Of a stretch of DNA of 64,000 bases, positions 27,194-35,558 are shown piece after piece. The notes under the pieces are model-generated. The model saw only the letters and a list, made by a program, of their open reading frames with translations, was not told the DNA's origin and did no database searches. Both the position numbers and the translations under genes were made by a program. How positions within the stretch are numbered: position 1 is the stretch's first letter; every line of letters starts with the position of its first letter. Location of the stretch: contig NZ_JAMBOB010000004.1 in the NCBI RefSeq assembly GCF_023715415.1, forward strand, positions 310,001 through 374,000, written 5' to 3'. The stretch comes from Neobacillus niacini (GTDB lineage: Bacteria; Bacillota; Bacilli; Bacillales; Cytobacillaceae).

Positions 27194-27220
27194 ACATCCC
27201 CCTTGTCTTCTCATACTATA
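27194..27220 (+). promoter_or_regulatory. SigK-like promoter
   Basis: AC at 27194-27195, 16-base spacer, then CATACTATA (27212-27220), an exact match to the SigK pattern AC-N16/17-CATANNNTA. The expected start (~27227) lies just ahead of the ribosome site GGAGGAGAT of the SPOR/glucosaminidase gene. Confidence 0.55.
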
Positions 27221-27247
27221 GGGGAAACGAATAATGGAGGAGATGAA

Positions 27248-28045
27248 ATGTATAAAGTATTTGCCGGATCTTTTAAATCAAGAGAAAATGCACAAAAGCG
27301 TGTAGCCTTCCTGCGTTCAAAAGGCATTCGATCCTATATTGTACCAACTACAATCTCTGGAGAAACCTGGTACCGTGTACAGGCAGGTGCCTATTCCAGC
27401 AGGACCAATGCTGAAAATACTGCAACTGAAATTAATAAATTGACTGGAATTAATGCCTTCATTGCAACCGAAAATCAAAGCGCAAGCCCAATTACTGATG
27501 TCAGATCAACACCTAGTCCGCAAGCACCACCATCAAGTTCCAGCCCTTCAGCAAATCCACAAATCCCCTCCTCTATTCTAGGTCCAACCTTGCTCACCGC
27601 AGAACAAATGAATCAATATGTGCGAAAAATAAATCCCAATGCGCCGCTGCTCGGAAGTTTTTATAAAGTTTTTGGTGAGTATTATGGAATTAGAGGGGAT
27701 GTTGCTTTTGCACAAGCCATGCTTGAAACAGACTATTTTCGGTTTACAGGGGATGTAAGGAATGGGCAGAATAACTTCGCAGGAATCGGAGCTGTCGGCG
27801 GCGGTGTTCGAGGCGCCTCCTTTCAGACACCTCAAGATGGAGTCCTTGCACAACTCCAGCATTTATATGCGTATGCAACAAACGCACCTTTACCAAACCG
27901 ATACCCGTTAGTGGACCCCCGCTTTCATCTTGTAAGTCGAGGGTCTGCCACAACATGGACCGCTTTAAACGGAAAATGGGCTGTACCTGGTACTACCTAT
28001 GGACAATCCATCTTAAACTTACATCAAAAAATGGCACAAGCGTAA
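27248..28045 (+). CDS. SPOR-domain glucosaminidase without signal peptide
   Basis: 265 residues. N-terminal SPOR peptidoglycan-binding domain (1-75, MYKVFAGSFKSRENAQKRV...YRVQAGAYSSRTNAENTA), a Pro/Ser linker (~85-115), then a LytG/FlgJ-type N-acetylglucosaminidase domain (~120-265) with YGIRGDVAFAQAMLETDYF carrying the probable catalytic Glu. Start ATG 27248 has GGAGGAGAT ideally spaced. There is no signal peptide, as in the B. subtilis mother-cell hydrolases CwlC and CwlH, which act when the mother cell lyses; the SigK-like promoter agrees. Role inferred: mother-cell wall digestion. Confidence 0.85.
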   Translation: MYKVFAGSFKSRENAQKRVAFLRSKGIRSYIVPTTISGETWYRVQAGAYSSRTNAENTATEINKLTGINAFIATENQSASPITDVRSTPSPQAPPSSSSPSANPQIPSSILGPTLLTAEQMNQYVRKINPNAPLLGSFYKVFGEYYGIRGDVAFAQAMLETDYFRFTGDVRNGQNNFAGIGAVGGGVRGASFQTPQDGVLAQLQHLYAYATNAPLPNRYPLVDPRFHLVSRGSATTWTALNGKWAVPGTTYGQSILNLHQKMAQA

Positions 28046-28082
28046 TGCTCGAGCACTAGTAAATTTTGTCACATTGAAAACC

Positions 28083-28109
28083 AAAAGCCAGCATCAGCTA
28101 GGCTTTTTT
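28083..28109 (+). terminator. Terminator after SPOR-glucosaminidase gene
   Basis: AAAAGCC-AGC-ATCA-GCT-A-GGCTTTTTT hairpin and T-run. Confidence 0.88.
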
Positions 28110-28210
28110 CTATTACAGACTTGTAAATAACCTATAGTAATATTTTCCTATTATCCTTCTACCAATTCGTGATATGATAATAGCAAAATCAGATCATTAG
28201 AGGAAACAGT

Positions 28211-29440
28211 ATGAATAAATCAGGTCAAATAACGTTAGTGTTAATTTCTGTACTTTTTTCTATCTTTCAAAATATTTTGAATCATGATCATTTCTTTACA
28301 ATAGACTTTCTTATTTTTACACTGATTGCCTGGCTGGTTGGGTGGCAGTATGACCGGGTGCGTTTCCTTGGAAAAAAAGCTCGGGCTAGTGAAGGAAGCT
28401 ATAAACAATTGATAGATTCTTTGCCAAGAGCCGTTATCATTCACCAAGATAATAAGGTAATCTATGTCAATAAGGAAGCCGTGACGATGATTGGTGCAAA
28501 GGGCAAGGAAGAGATTATTGGAACCTCTATTAAAAATTATCTTTTTCCAGAATATACAGAACGCCTGAACGAACGGATGAAACAGGTAAAAAAGGAAACC
28601 CATCCTTTAAACAATATAGAATACAAATTTATCAGATTAGACGGTTCTGTATTTGTCTTTGAAGGTTCCTCCATGCACATAACGTTTGAAGGAAAAGAAG
28701 CCATTCTATCAATTGGGAGAGATATCACGGAAAGAAAAGAACAAACGGAGCAACTCCTGCAGAAATCTGAAAAATTGGCCCTTCTCGGTCAAATGGCGGC
28801 TGGTATCGCCCATGAAATCCGCAACCCGCTTACTTCAATTAAAGGGTTCGTTCAGTTATTTAAAACCGAGCAGCATCGAGTCGAATACTATGATATTGTG
28901 TTATCAGAGCTTGATCGAATCAATGACATCGTGGGCGAATTCCTTGTGCTCGCAAAACCAACGGCTGCTGTTTTTGCGGAAAAGGATGTCAAGGAACTAA
29001 CAAAAGATGTTGTAACCCTAATTAATACACAATCTATTCTAAACAATGTACAAATTTTCGTGGAGTTTGAATGCGATTTGCCGAAGATCAGCTGTGAGGA
29101 AAACCAATTAAAGCAGGTTTTATTAAATCTTCTAAAAAATGCGATAGAAGCCATGCCTAGCGGCGGAAACATTGATGTGAAGGTAAAGGTAAAGGAAGAA
29201 GGAAAAATTTCTATCCAGATCATTGATCAGGGAATCGGCATACCAAAAGAACGGATTCCAACACTCGGTGAACCTTTTTATACAACAAAGGAAAAAGGTA
29301 CGGGCCTCGGCCTGATGACATGTTATAAGATTATCGAAAGCCATCATGGGGAATTAACAATTTCAAGTGAACTAAATAAAGGAACCACCATTGAAATTAT
29401 CTTGCCAACCATAACACAGCGAGTATTTAGCCTCTCTTAA
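28211..29440 (+). CDS. PAS-domain sensor histidine kinase, sporulation-kinase type
   Basis: 409 residues. Two N-terminal membrane helices (~5-45), a PAS domain (~60-175, ending ILSIGRDITERKE), an HisKA phosphoacceptor domain with AGIAHEIRNPLTSIKGFVQL (H near residue 200) and a HATPase_c domain (NLLKNAIEAM, DQGIGIP, TKEKGTGLGLMTCYKIIESH). The H-box is that of KinA-KinE-type kinases that feed the sporulation phosphorelay. No response regulator is adjacent, as expected for a phosphorelay kinase. Which Kin it corresponds to cannot be settled. Confidence 0.88.
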   Translation: MNKSGQITLVLISVLFSIFQNILNHDHFFTIDFLIFTLIAWLVGWQYDRVRFLGKKARASEGSYKQLIDSLPRAVIIHQDNKVIYVNKEAVTMIGAKGKEEIIGTSIKNYLFPEYTERLNERMKQVKKETHPLNNIEYKFIRLDGSVFVFEGSSMHITFEGKEAILSIGRDITERKEQTEQLLQKSEKLALLGQMAAGIAHEIRNPLTSIKGFVQLFKTEQHRVEYYDIVLSELDRINDIVGEFLVLAKPTAAVFAEKDVKELTKDVVTLINTQSILNNVQIFVEFECDLPKISCEENQLKQVLLNLLKNAIEAMPSGGNIDVKVKVKEEGKISIQIIDQGIGIPKERIPTLGEPFYTTKEKGTGLGLMTCYKIIESHHGELTISSELNKGTTIEIILPTITQRVFSLS

Positions 29441-29481
29441 ATAGAAGAAATTCTCAAATTCAGAGGGTTTCTTCTATTTTT
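29439..29481 (+). terminator. Terminator after the kinase gene
   Basis: AAATAGAAGAAA / TTTCTTCTATTTTT long stem with 17-base loop, right after the stop codon. Confidence 0.88.
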
Positions 29482-29529
29482 ACGTTTATATCATGTAGTA
29501 AAATAAATACCAAGGAGGCGAAAAGAACA

Positions 29530-30186
29530 TTGCAAACTAGAGAGATAATTTATAGAAGCAAGGGTTTGCCTAAAAATCGTGTCTATAAGGATGAAAACTT
29601 TGTGTCTGGAATTTGGAAAGAACAAAGTGATGAGCTTTTGGTGGGCTTTGATCAGATAAATGGCGATCAAGTGGCGAACCCAGAATACCATGGCGGTTCA
29701 GACCGTGTCGTCTGTGTTTATCCCTTCGAGCATTATGCTCATTGGGAAAGTGTTTTTGACCGCAAATTAACCCCTTCTGCTTTTGGAGAAAATCTGACTG
29801 TCTTAGGCATGAAGGAAGACGAGGTTTGTATTGGTGATGTCTTTCAGATTGGGGAGGCTGTGCTGCAAGTGTCTCAAGGTCGTTATCCCTGCTCTACCAT
29901 CAATAAACGCAATAACAACCACCTTCTTTTAAAAAGAATTATTGAAACAGGGTATACAGGATACTTTTTCAGAGTGCTGGAGGAAGGAAAAATCACAGGT
30001 GATTCTCAAATAAAAAAGCTGACTTCACATCCTGAGCAAATTACTGTCTCCTCCATCCATCATCTCTATTTCCATGACCCATCTCCGTCTGTTGAAGTGA
30101 TAGATAAGATAGTAGGTGTCGAGGAGCTTGCGGGGCAATGGCGAACCTATCTCCTGGATTTAAAAGAAAAATTCCAGAATGATTAA
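29530..30186 (+). CDS. MOSC-domain protein (YiiM/YflK-like)
   Basis: 218 residues. MOSC core with EYHGGSDRVVCVYPFEHYAHW, AFGENLTVLGMKEDEVCIGDVFQIG and the sulfur-carrying Cys candidate in VSQGRYPCSTIN. It resembles YiiM/YflK proteins, which act in molybdenum-dependent reduction of N-hydroxylated compounds. TTG start with AAGGAGG upstream. A molybdopterin enzyme at 11 kb is not close enough to imply partnership. Confidence 0.87.
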   Translation: MQTREIIYRSKGLPKNRVYKDENFVSGIWKEQSDELLVGFDQINGDQVANPEYHGGSDRVVCVYPFEHYAHWESVFDRKLTPSAFGENLTVLGMKEDEVCIGDVFQIGEAVLQVSQGRYPCSTINKRNNNHLLLKRIIETGYTGYFFRVLEEGKITGDSQIKKLTSHPEQITVSSIHHLYFHDPSPSVEVIDKIVGVEELAGQWRTYLLDLKEKFQND

Positions 30187-30211
30187 ACTCCCAGGGGTAC
30201 CTGGGAGTTTC
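30185..30211. terminator. Bidirectional terminator between convergent genes
   Basis: Perfect 11-bp stem AAACTCCCAGG / CCTGGGAGTTT with GGTA loop, serving the MOSC gene and msrAB. Confidence 0.93.
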
Positions 30212-30215
30212 TTAG

Positions 30216-31160
30216 CTAAAACAGCTTCATAAACTGTCCATATCCTTCTTCTTCAAGCCTCTCCTTCGGTATAAAGCGAAGTGCTGCGGAGTTAATACAA
30301 TACCTTGCGCGATCAGGACCAGGACCGTCATCAAACACGTGTCCGAGATGGGAATCAGATGCTTTGCTTCGAACCTCAATGCGCCTCATTCCGTGAGAAG
30401 TATCAAACCTTTCCTCCAGTTCCTGACGTCGCAGCGGCTTTGTAAAACTTGGCCACCCACAGCCGGCGTCATATTTATCAAGTGAACTAAATAACGGCTC
30501 GCCTGAGATGATATCTACATAGATTCCATCTTCGATATGATTCCAATATTCATTTTTGAATGGAGGCTCCGTCGCATTCTTTCTCGTTACTTCAAATTGA
30601 ATGGGTGTCAATTCTTTTTGCAGCTCTTCATCACTTTTACGCTTTTTCCAGTTTTCACGAATAAATTGTGTCCGTCCTGAACCCTCTCGATAGTGGTTAT
30701 AGTGGAAAGGCATTTTCTTATAATAATTCTGGTGTTTTTCTTCCGCAGGGTAAAAGGTACCAGCGGGCAGGATTTGCGTCACAATCGGCTTCTGAAAACG
30801 ACCGCTCGCTGAAATCTCTGCCTTTGAACCCTCTGCCAATGCCTTTTGTTCTTCTGTATGATAGAATATCGCTGCCCGATACGATAATCCCCGATCATTA
30901 AATTGTCCACTATTATCCGTCGGGTCAATTTGCTGCCAAAATATCTCCAGCAATTTCTTGTATGGAAAAACAGCAGGATTAAAGGTAATTTGAACGGCTT
31001 CATAATGCCCCGTTGTATCCGAGCAAACTTCCTCATAAGTCGGATTTTCCTTATGTCCGCCTGTATAGCCGGATATCACTTCCTTTATCCCAGGCTGTTC
31101 ATCAAACGGTGATACCATACACCAAAAACAACCACCAGCAAACGTTGCTATTTCCGTCAT
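30216..31160 (-). CDS. msrAB: Bifunctional methionine sulfoxide reductase MsrA-MsrB
   Basis: 314 residues repairing both S- and R-sulfoxides of methionine. MsrA part (~1-155): FAGGCFWC with catalytic Cys11, [28 protein letters not shown] and FWQQIDPTD. MsrB part (~175-314): [41 protein letters not shown] and [11 protein letters not shown] with catalytic Cys288. B. subtilis keeps the two activities as separate genes, so the fused form is a difference from that species. Likely thioredoxin-recycled. Confidence 0.95.
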   Translation of the reverse strand: MTEIATFAGGCFWCMVSPFDEQPGIKEVISGYTGGHKENPTYEEVCSDTTGHYEAVQITFNPAVFPYKKLLEIFWQQIDPTDNSGQFNDRGLSYRAAIFYHTEEQKALAEGSKAEISASGRFQKPIVTQILPAGTFYPAEEKHQNYYKKMPFHYNHYREGSGRTQFIRENWKKRKSDEELQKELTPIQFEVTRKNATEPPFKNEYWNHIEDGIYVDIISGEPLFSSLDKYDAGCGWPSFTKPLRRQELEERFDTSHGMRRIEVRSKASDSHLGHVFDDGPGPDRARYCINSAALRFIPKERLEEEGYGQFMKLF

Positions 31161-31490
31161 TAAACTAACCCCTTTATCTTGTTTAGTTTTTCGCTATCCG
31201 CCAATCGTGCATCGTTAACTGGAATTAGGACTGATAATGATAACATTTCATTCATTTAGCATAAACAGGCCCATATAAGAAAATTTCAATCTTTCGTTTA
31301 TAGTATCGAACAAGTTAGTAAAATAAAAGGTTAGGCCATTTCCTAACCTTTTTTCGACTTATTTCCTGCTTTTCGCTTCTAATCAAACAGTTGATTAAAT
31401 CCTAGAAAATCGGTTTAAACAACGAACTCCCCCTTATTTTCCAGGAAATTTTTTGTCGAAGCAGAGTGCTGCCTATTTAATAAACATTCG
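31161..31490. other. Intergenic region with terminator
   Basis: 330 bases upstream of msrAB and downstream of the dehydrogenase gene. Contains the hairpin AAAAGGTTAGG / CCTAACCTTTT (31325-31352), which terminates the minus-strand dehydrogenase transcript. A GATAATGATAAC stretch near 31232 resembles half a Fur box but is not convincing. Nothing else recognised. Confidence 0.6.
31325..31354 (-). terminator. Terminator downstream of hydroxyacid dehydrogenase
   Basis: AAAAGGTTAGG / CCTAACCTTTT stem, loop CCATTT, T-rich on both sides. Confidence 0.75.
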
Positions 31491-32453
31491 TTAATTCACC
31501 AAATTTTTCGGTGTTTCTCCCAATAATCCTTGAATTAAATTTTCTGCTGCGAGTAACGCCATTTTTAGTCTGGTGTTTCGGCTAGCACTTCCAATGTGCG
31601 GTAAAGCTACAACATTAGGAAGGCTCAGAAGTGGATGATCTGTTCTCACCGGCTCTTCTTTAAACACATCCAAGCCGGCTCCCCAAATCTGTCCACTCTT
31701 TAAAGCATGATAAAGTGCTTCTTCATTGACAATCCCGCCGCGAGCGGTATTAATCAAAACTGCATTTCGTTTCATGAGTGATAGCTCTGCAGTCCCAATA
31801 TAATTTTCCGTTTCTGGCGTATAAGGGGTCAACACACAAACGAAATCGGATTCTCGAAGTAAGGCTTCTTTATCTACGTACTTTATACCAAGCTGTTCCT
31901 CTGCTCTAGGCTTTCGTGAGCGGTTATGATAGAGAATATTCATGTCAAAGCCTCGTGCTCTTTTCGCTAAAGATTCACCAATTCTGCCTAACCCGAAGAT
32001 TCCCAAGGTGGCTCCATAAATATCCTGACCAGTTAATTGCATCGGCGACCATGTTTTCCAGCTTCCCGCCCGTAGGTAATCCGAGGCTTCAACTATCCTT
32101 CTAGCACTTGCCATTAATAGTGCAAAGGTTAAGTCTGCGGTTGTTTCTGTTAATACTCCAGGTGTGTTGGTGACCATTATTCCTTTTTCAGTTGCAGCAG
32201 CTACATCAATATTGTTATAGCCAACGGCCATATTACTAACAATTTTCAACCTCGGTGCAAGAGTGAGAAGATTTCTGTCAATGGATTCAGTTAACAAACA
32301 GTATAGACCCTCTACTTCCTGTATTTCTTTTTCTAAAATTTCTCTAGGCACCGGTTCCACTTCTTCTTCCCACATTCTCACTTCAAATGCATTTTTCAGC
32401 TTATCAACAACAAGTTCTGGCAGCTTCCGTGTTATGTAGATTTTTGGTTTCAT
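31491..32453 (-). CDS. D-2-hydroxyacid dehydrogenase (glyoxylate/hydroxypyruvate reductase type)
   Basis: 320 residues. NAD(P)-binding Rossmann motif GATLGIFGLGRIGESLAKRA, substrate-binding arginine in INTARGGIVNEEAL, catalytic Glu in DVFKEEP and His in ALPHIGSAS. The sequence fits the GyaR/GhrB-like D-glycerate dehydrogenases (B. subtilis YvcT). Cytosolic. 32 bases downstream of the YitT-family gene, perhaps cotranscribed. ATG with AAGGAGCGTGAG upstream. Confidence 0.9.
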   Translation of the reverse strand: MKPKIYITRKLPELVVDKLKNAFEVRMWEEEVEPVPREILEKEIQEVEGLYCLLTESIDRNLLTLAPRLKIVSNMAVGYNNIDVAAATEKGIMVTNTPGVLTETTADLTFALLMASARRIVEASDYLRAGSWKTWSPMQLTGQDIYGATLGIFGLGRIGESLAKRARGFDMNILYHNRSRKPRAEEQLGIKYVDKEALLRESDFVCVLTPYTPETENYIGTAELSLMKRNAVLINTARGGIVNEEALYHALKSGQIWGAGLDVFKEEPVRTDHPLLSLPNVVALPHIGSASRNTRLKMALLAAENLIQGLLGETPKNLVN

Positions 32454-32485
32454 GTTGGTCTCACGCTCCTTTGTTTCATAATTTC

Positions 32486-33349
32486 TTAAGATGCCTTATA
32501 TCCTTTCCCCATCATTTCATGCACGTTATGCACAGTCACGTAAGCATTTTTATCAATGCTGTTGATGACGCTTTTTAGCTGAACGATTTCTTGTTTATTG
32601 ATGACAAGGTAAAGCACATCTTTATTTTGGCCGGAAAAACCGCCGCGCCCTTCAAGAACGGTAATTCCTCTAGACATTTTACTCGTGATGTTTTCCAATA
32701 CCATTTCGGGCGAATTAGAAATAATCAAGACTGCTACTTTTTCATCTAATCCTTCTACGATGAAATCAATCGCCTTTGCCCCAATGAATACAACCAATAA
32801 GGTATACATGGTTTTTTCAACGCCAATGATAAATACAGATCCAAGCACGACCACAATATCAAATATAAGCATGCCTTTCCCAATGCTCCACCCTAACCAT
32901 TGGTTGGTGAGTCTGGCTAAGATAGTGGAACCGCCTGACGTACCGCCCGTTCGAAAAATCAAGCCCAGCCCAGCGCCCACCAATAACCCAGCAAAGATGG
33001 CCGCTAAAAAGGTGTCCTCTGTTAACTGTTTGCCGATGTCTTCTGTTAAATAGAGAAAACCAGAGCTGGCGGCGATCGAAATTATCGTGTAAACCATCGT
33101 TCTTTTTTCAAAAAACTTATACCCGATTGCTAAAAGTCCAGCATTTAATACAAAGTTCACAACCCCTGGAGACCAGTGGAACAGGTAATGGGTGATGATG
33201 GTAATCCCCAAAATACCGCCCTCAGAAAGGGTATTGGGAATCGTAAAATAATTCACACCGACTGCAAATAGAAAGGCACCCATCAAGATTAATCCGATAT
33301 CTTTTAATGAATTTTTCATCTCAAAACCACTTTCATATTTTTCTACCAT
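32486..33349 (-). CDS. YitT-family membrane protein (DUF161/DUF2179)
   Basis: 287 residues. Five to six hydrophobic segments (~15-175) with VGAGLGLIFRTGGTSGGSTILARL, a YitT-family signature. The C-terminal soluble DUF2179 domain (~205-287) has ISRGITVLEGRGGFSGQNKDVLYLVIN. B. subtilis carries several paralogues of unknown function. The first codons (MVEKYESGFEMKNSLKD) include a second ATG at residue 11 that may be the true start. Confidence 0.88.
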   Translation of the reverse strand: MVEKYESGFEMKNSLKDIGLILMGAFLFAVGVNYFTIPNTLSEGGILGITIITHYLFHWSPGVVNFVLNAGLLAIGYKFFEKRTMVYTIISIAASSGFLYLTEDIGKQLTEDTFLAAIFAGLLVGAGLGLIFRTGGTSGGSTILARLTNQWLGWSIGKGMLIFDIVVVLGSVFIIGVEKTMYTLLVVFIGAKAIDFIVEGLDEKVAVLIISNSPEMVLENITSKMSRGITVLEGRGGFSGQNKDVLYLVINKQEIVQLKSVINSIDKNAYVTVHNVHEMMGKGYKAS

Positions 33350-33452
33350 AATAATATACCATTTTCCTTGTCACTTGAGCTGAGTTTTCGTGGCTGATTG
33401 TGATTCCTATCACCTCTTTCCTGAGTTCTACCTACTAAAATAAAGGAAAGAG

Positions 33453-33722
33453 GTGATTGGGTTGGATAAGAATTGGTCAATATCACTGGAGCATGAGGAA
33501 TATGTCTTGGATATGGAGTTGGTAATTACAGCTGCCATCGAGGCAGTAGAGAATACAGTTATGGGATACTATGTAAACATCGTAACCCCCGCTTCATTCG
33601 GGAATCCTGATGACTACCTAGCAGAGGCATTATTATCTTACTTCGGGAGCAGAATTGAAATGAAATTTATCGACCAATGCGGTTGTGGAGGGTATGTGTT
33701 AAGGGTATGGAAAAACAATTAA
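33453..33722 (+). CDS. Small protein of unknown function
   Basis: 89 residues (or 86 from the TTG at 33462, which has GAGGTG at better spacing). Acidic N-terminal half, a conserved-looking C-terminal motif DQCGCGGYVLRVWKNN with two Cys. No membrane segment. Start of a run of three small plus-strand genes. Family not recognised. Confidence 0.7.
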   Translation: MIGLDKNWSISLEHEEYVLDMELVITAAIEAVENTVMGYYVNIVTPASFGNPDDYLAEALLSYFGSRIEMKFIDQCGCGGYVLRVWKNN

Positions 33723-33985
33723 ACGATTTATCACTTCTGTCAAACTATCAAAATCGCCAAGTGATTCTAAATTATTATCAGGACGAGGATATGATGGTCA
33801 AGCGGGATGGTTTTCATTTTCAAAGCATCCAAGTAACAGAATCTGCCTTAATTTTCACGAAAATAGATGGAAACCCCGTTAAGATTGATATTACAGATTA
33901 TCTATATGCCAGCATTAACACAGACTTTCAAAACTACTACACACTAAGAAACCAAGATAACCACCTGGACATTTACTTCCCGTAA
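33707..33985 (+). CDS. Small protein of unknown function
   Basis: 92 residues from ATG 33707, overlapping the previous gene by 16 bases; the frame stays open further upstream. It begins MEKQLNDLSLLSNYQNRQV and ends DNHLDIYFP, with a beta-rich middle (FHFQSIQVTESALIFTKIDGNPVKIDI). The ribosome site is weak, so expression probably depends on translational coupling. Function unknown. Confidence 0.65.
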   Translation: MEKQLNDLSLLSNYQNRQVILNYYQDEDMMVKRDGFHFQSIQVTESALIFTKIDGNPVKIDITDYLYASINTDFQNYYTLRNQDNHLDIYFP

Positions 33986-34048
33986 TAATGTATAAACAAT
34001 TCCTTTTTGTGAACTCTATTTTAGAGAATGCAAAAAGGAGTTTTTATT

Positions 34049-34276
34049 GTGAATACATACGAAATAACCAACATGATTATTGATGATGATTTTGATAGTG
34101 AAGAATATGTGACGACAGAGTTTACCCATAATCAAATGGATTACAGCATTACGTTTAAAAAAGCAGATTTGGAAATCATGAACGCCTGGGTATTTAAGGA
34201 TGGCACCTCGCTTCCAGCTGATTTATCGGATACACTGATTGAATCCATTAGAGAAGATATTAAAAAGAGAATCTAG
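34049..34276 (+). CDS. Small acidic protein of unknown function
   Basis: 75 residues from GTG 34049, with AAGGAG eight bases upstream; an ATG seven codons earlier overlaps that ribosome site and is less likely. Acidic: IIDDDFDSEEYVTTEF, DGTSLPADLSD. Ends in a helical IRED-IKKRI tail. A terminator follows. Function unknown. Confidence 0.65.
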   Translation: MNTYEITNMIIDDDFDSEEYVTTEFTHNQMDYSITFKKADLEIMNAWVFKDGTSLPADLSDTLIESIREDIKKRI

Positions 34277-34283
34277 CTTAGTA

Positions 34284-34314
34284 CTGATTGGCAACTCCAA
34301 TCAGTTTTTTTTGT
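34284..34314 (+). terminator. Terminator of the small-gene cluster
   Basis: ACTGATTGG / CCAATCAGT hairpin followed by eight T residues. Confidence 0.92.
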
Positions 34315-34364
34315 TGATTTTTTGCTATGCGGATATAATTGATTAAACGCAGATTTATATCAAA

Positions 34365-34547
34365 GGCTGTGTTAAACTAGGCTGTTGATTTACACTCCAG
34401 GCGCTATGCTTTCCGCGGGCTCGCCCGTGAGCCTCCTCGCAGCTTCGCTCCTGTGGGGTCTCACTCAGCTCGTTCATCCCGCAGGAGTCAAGCGCCTTCC
34501 GCTTCAATCAACAGGCTCTAAAATCAACAGTATCCTTTAACACAGCC
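34365..34547. repeat. Nested inverted-repeat element (MITE-like), 183 bp
   Basis: Outer 12-bp perfect inverted ends GGCTGTGTTAAA (34365-34376) and TTTAACACAGCC (34536-34547); inner 9-bp ends CTGTTGATT (34382) and AATCAACAG (34506-34514). The interior is GC-rich (CCGCGGGCTCGCCCGTGAGC, CTCCTGTGGGGTCTCACTCA) and can fold extensively. I recognise the interior as a sequence type common between genes in Bacillus genomes. It contains no ORF. Confidence 0.85.
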
Positions 34548-34569
34548 ATTTCAAAAGGAGGTAACGAAA

Positions 34570-35544
34570 CTGAAAAAAGTACTAAAAAGAATTTTTATTT
34601 TTCTACTCTTACTGTCATTATTTATCTTTCTCAACAATAGTTCGATTTTTGCGAAGGATCGTGAGGGTGACCCCTTGCTGCTCGCACACCGCGGGCTTGG
34701 CCAAACGTTTAGCATGGAAGGAATTCAAGGTGACACATGCACAGCTGAGCGAATTTTTCCGCCTGAGCACACCTATCTTGAAAATACGATTCCCTCTATG
34801 GAAGCAGCATTTGAAAAAGGTGCGGATGTTGTAGAGTTGGATATTAAACCAACAAAAGATGGTCAATTTGCTGTTTTTCATGACTGGACGCTGGAATGCC
34901 GGACAAATGCAGAGGGTACGACGAAGGAATATACGATGGCAGAATTAAAGCAGCTGGATATTGGCTATGGGTATACGGCGGATAACGGAAAAACCTATCA
35001 CTTTCGCGGTAAAGGGGTTGGCCTCATGCCTTCTCTTGATGAAGTATTCAACCATTTTCCAAACCGTTCATTTTTAGTTCATATTAAAAGTGATGATCCC
35101 GAAGAAGGAAAACAGCTGGCTGAAGTGCTGAAAGAACTGCCAGAGAACCGCTTGAATCAATTGACGGTTTACGGCGGAGATCAGCCCATTGCCACAATAA
35201 AAGAAGAAATCCCTCATCTTCGTGTCATGTCGAAAGCGACATTAAAAAGCTGTCTCCTTCCTTATATTGCTGTTGGCTGGACAGGCTATATCCCTTCTGC
35301 ATGCGAGAAAACACAATTACATCTACCTGAAAAAATTGTTCCGTGGATTTGGGGATGGTCAGATAAATTCCTAAATCGGATGGACAGTGTCGATACCAGA
35401 GTGATTGTGGTCGCAGGTGATGGCGGCTGGTCGGAAGGCTTTGATACAGCAGAGGACTTAACGAGACTGCCTAATAACTATAGCGGCGGGATTTGGACCA
35501 ATCGGATCGATAAAATCGCACCAATATACAAAAAAACAGAGTGA
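34570..35544 (+). CDS. Secreted glycerophosphodiester phosphodiesterase, CTG start
   Basis: 324 residues. The enzyme hydrolyses glycerophosphodiesters to glycerol-3-phosphate and an alcohol. GDPD motifs: LLAHRGLG (catalytic His40), HTYLENTIPSMEAAFEKGADVVELDI and VFHDWTLE. Start choice: AAGGAGG lies eight bases before CTG 34570; from there the protein begins KKVLKRIFIFLLLLSLFIF, a proper signal peptide ending IFA-K. The next usable start (TTG 34675) would remove the signal peptide and begin only four codons before the catalytic HRG. No ATG, GTG or TTG gives a sensible N-terminus. Likely extracellular, for phosphate or glycerol scavenging. Confidence 0.85.
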   Translation: MKKVLKRIFIFLLLLSLFIFLNNSSIFAKDREGDPLLLAHRGLGQTFSMEGIQGDTCTAERIFPPEHTYLENTIPSMEAAFEKGADVVELDIKPTKDGQFAVFHDWTLECRTNAEGTTKEYTMAELKQLDIGYGYTADNGKTYHFRGKGVGLMPSLDEVFNHFPNRSFLVHIKSDDPEEGKQLAEVLKELPENRLNQLTVYGGDQPIATIKEEIPHLRVMSKATLKSCLLPYIAVGWTGYIPSACEKTQLHLPEKIVPWIWGWSDKFLNRMDSVDTRVIVVAGDGGWSEGFDTAEDLTRLPNNYSGGIWTNRIDKIAPIYKKTE

Positions 35545-35558
35545 AGGCATCCTTCACT

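Noticed and set aside
31228..31248. Fur box upstream of msrAB
   Set aside because: Only one half of the 7-1-7 palindrome matches.
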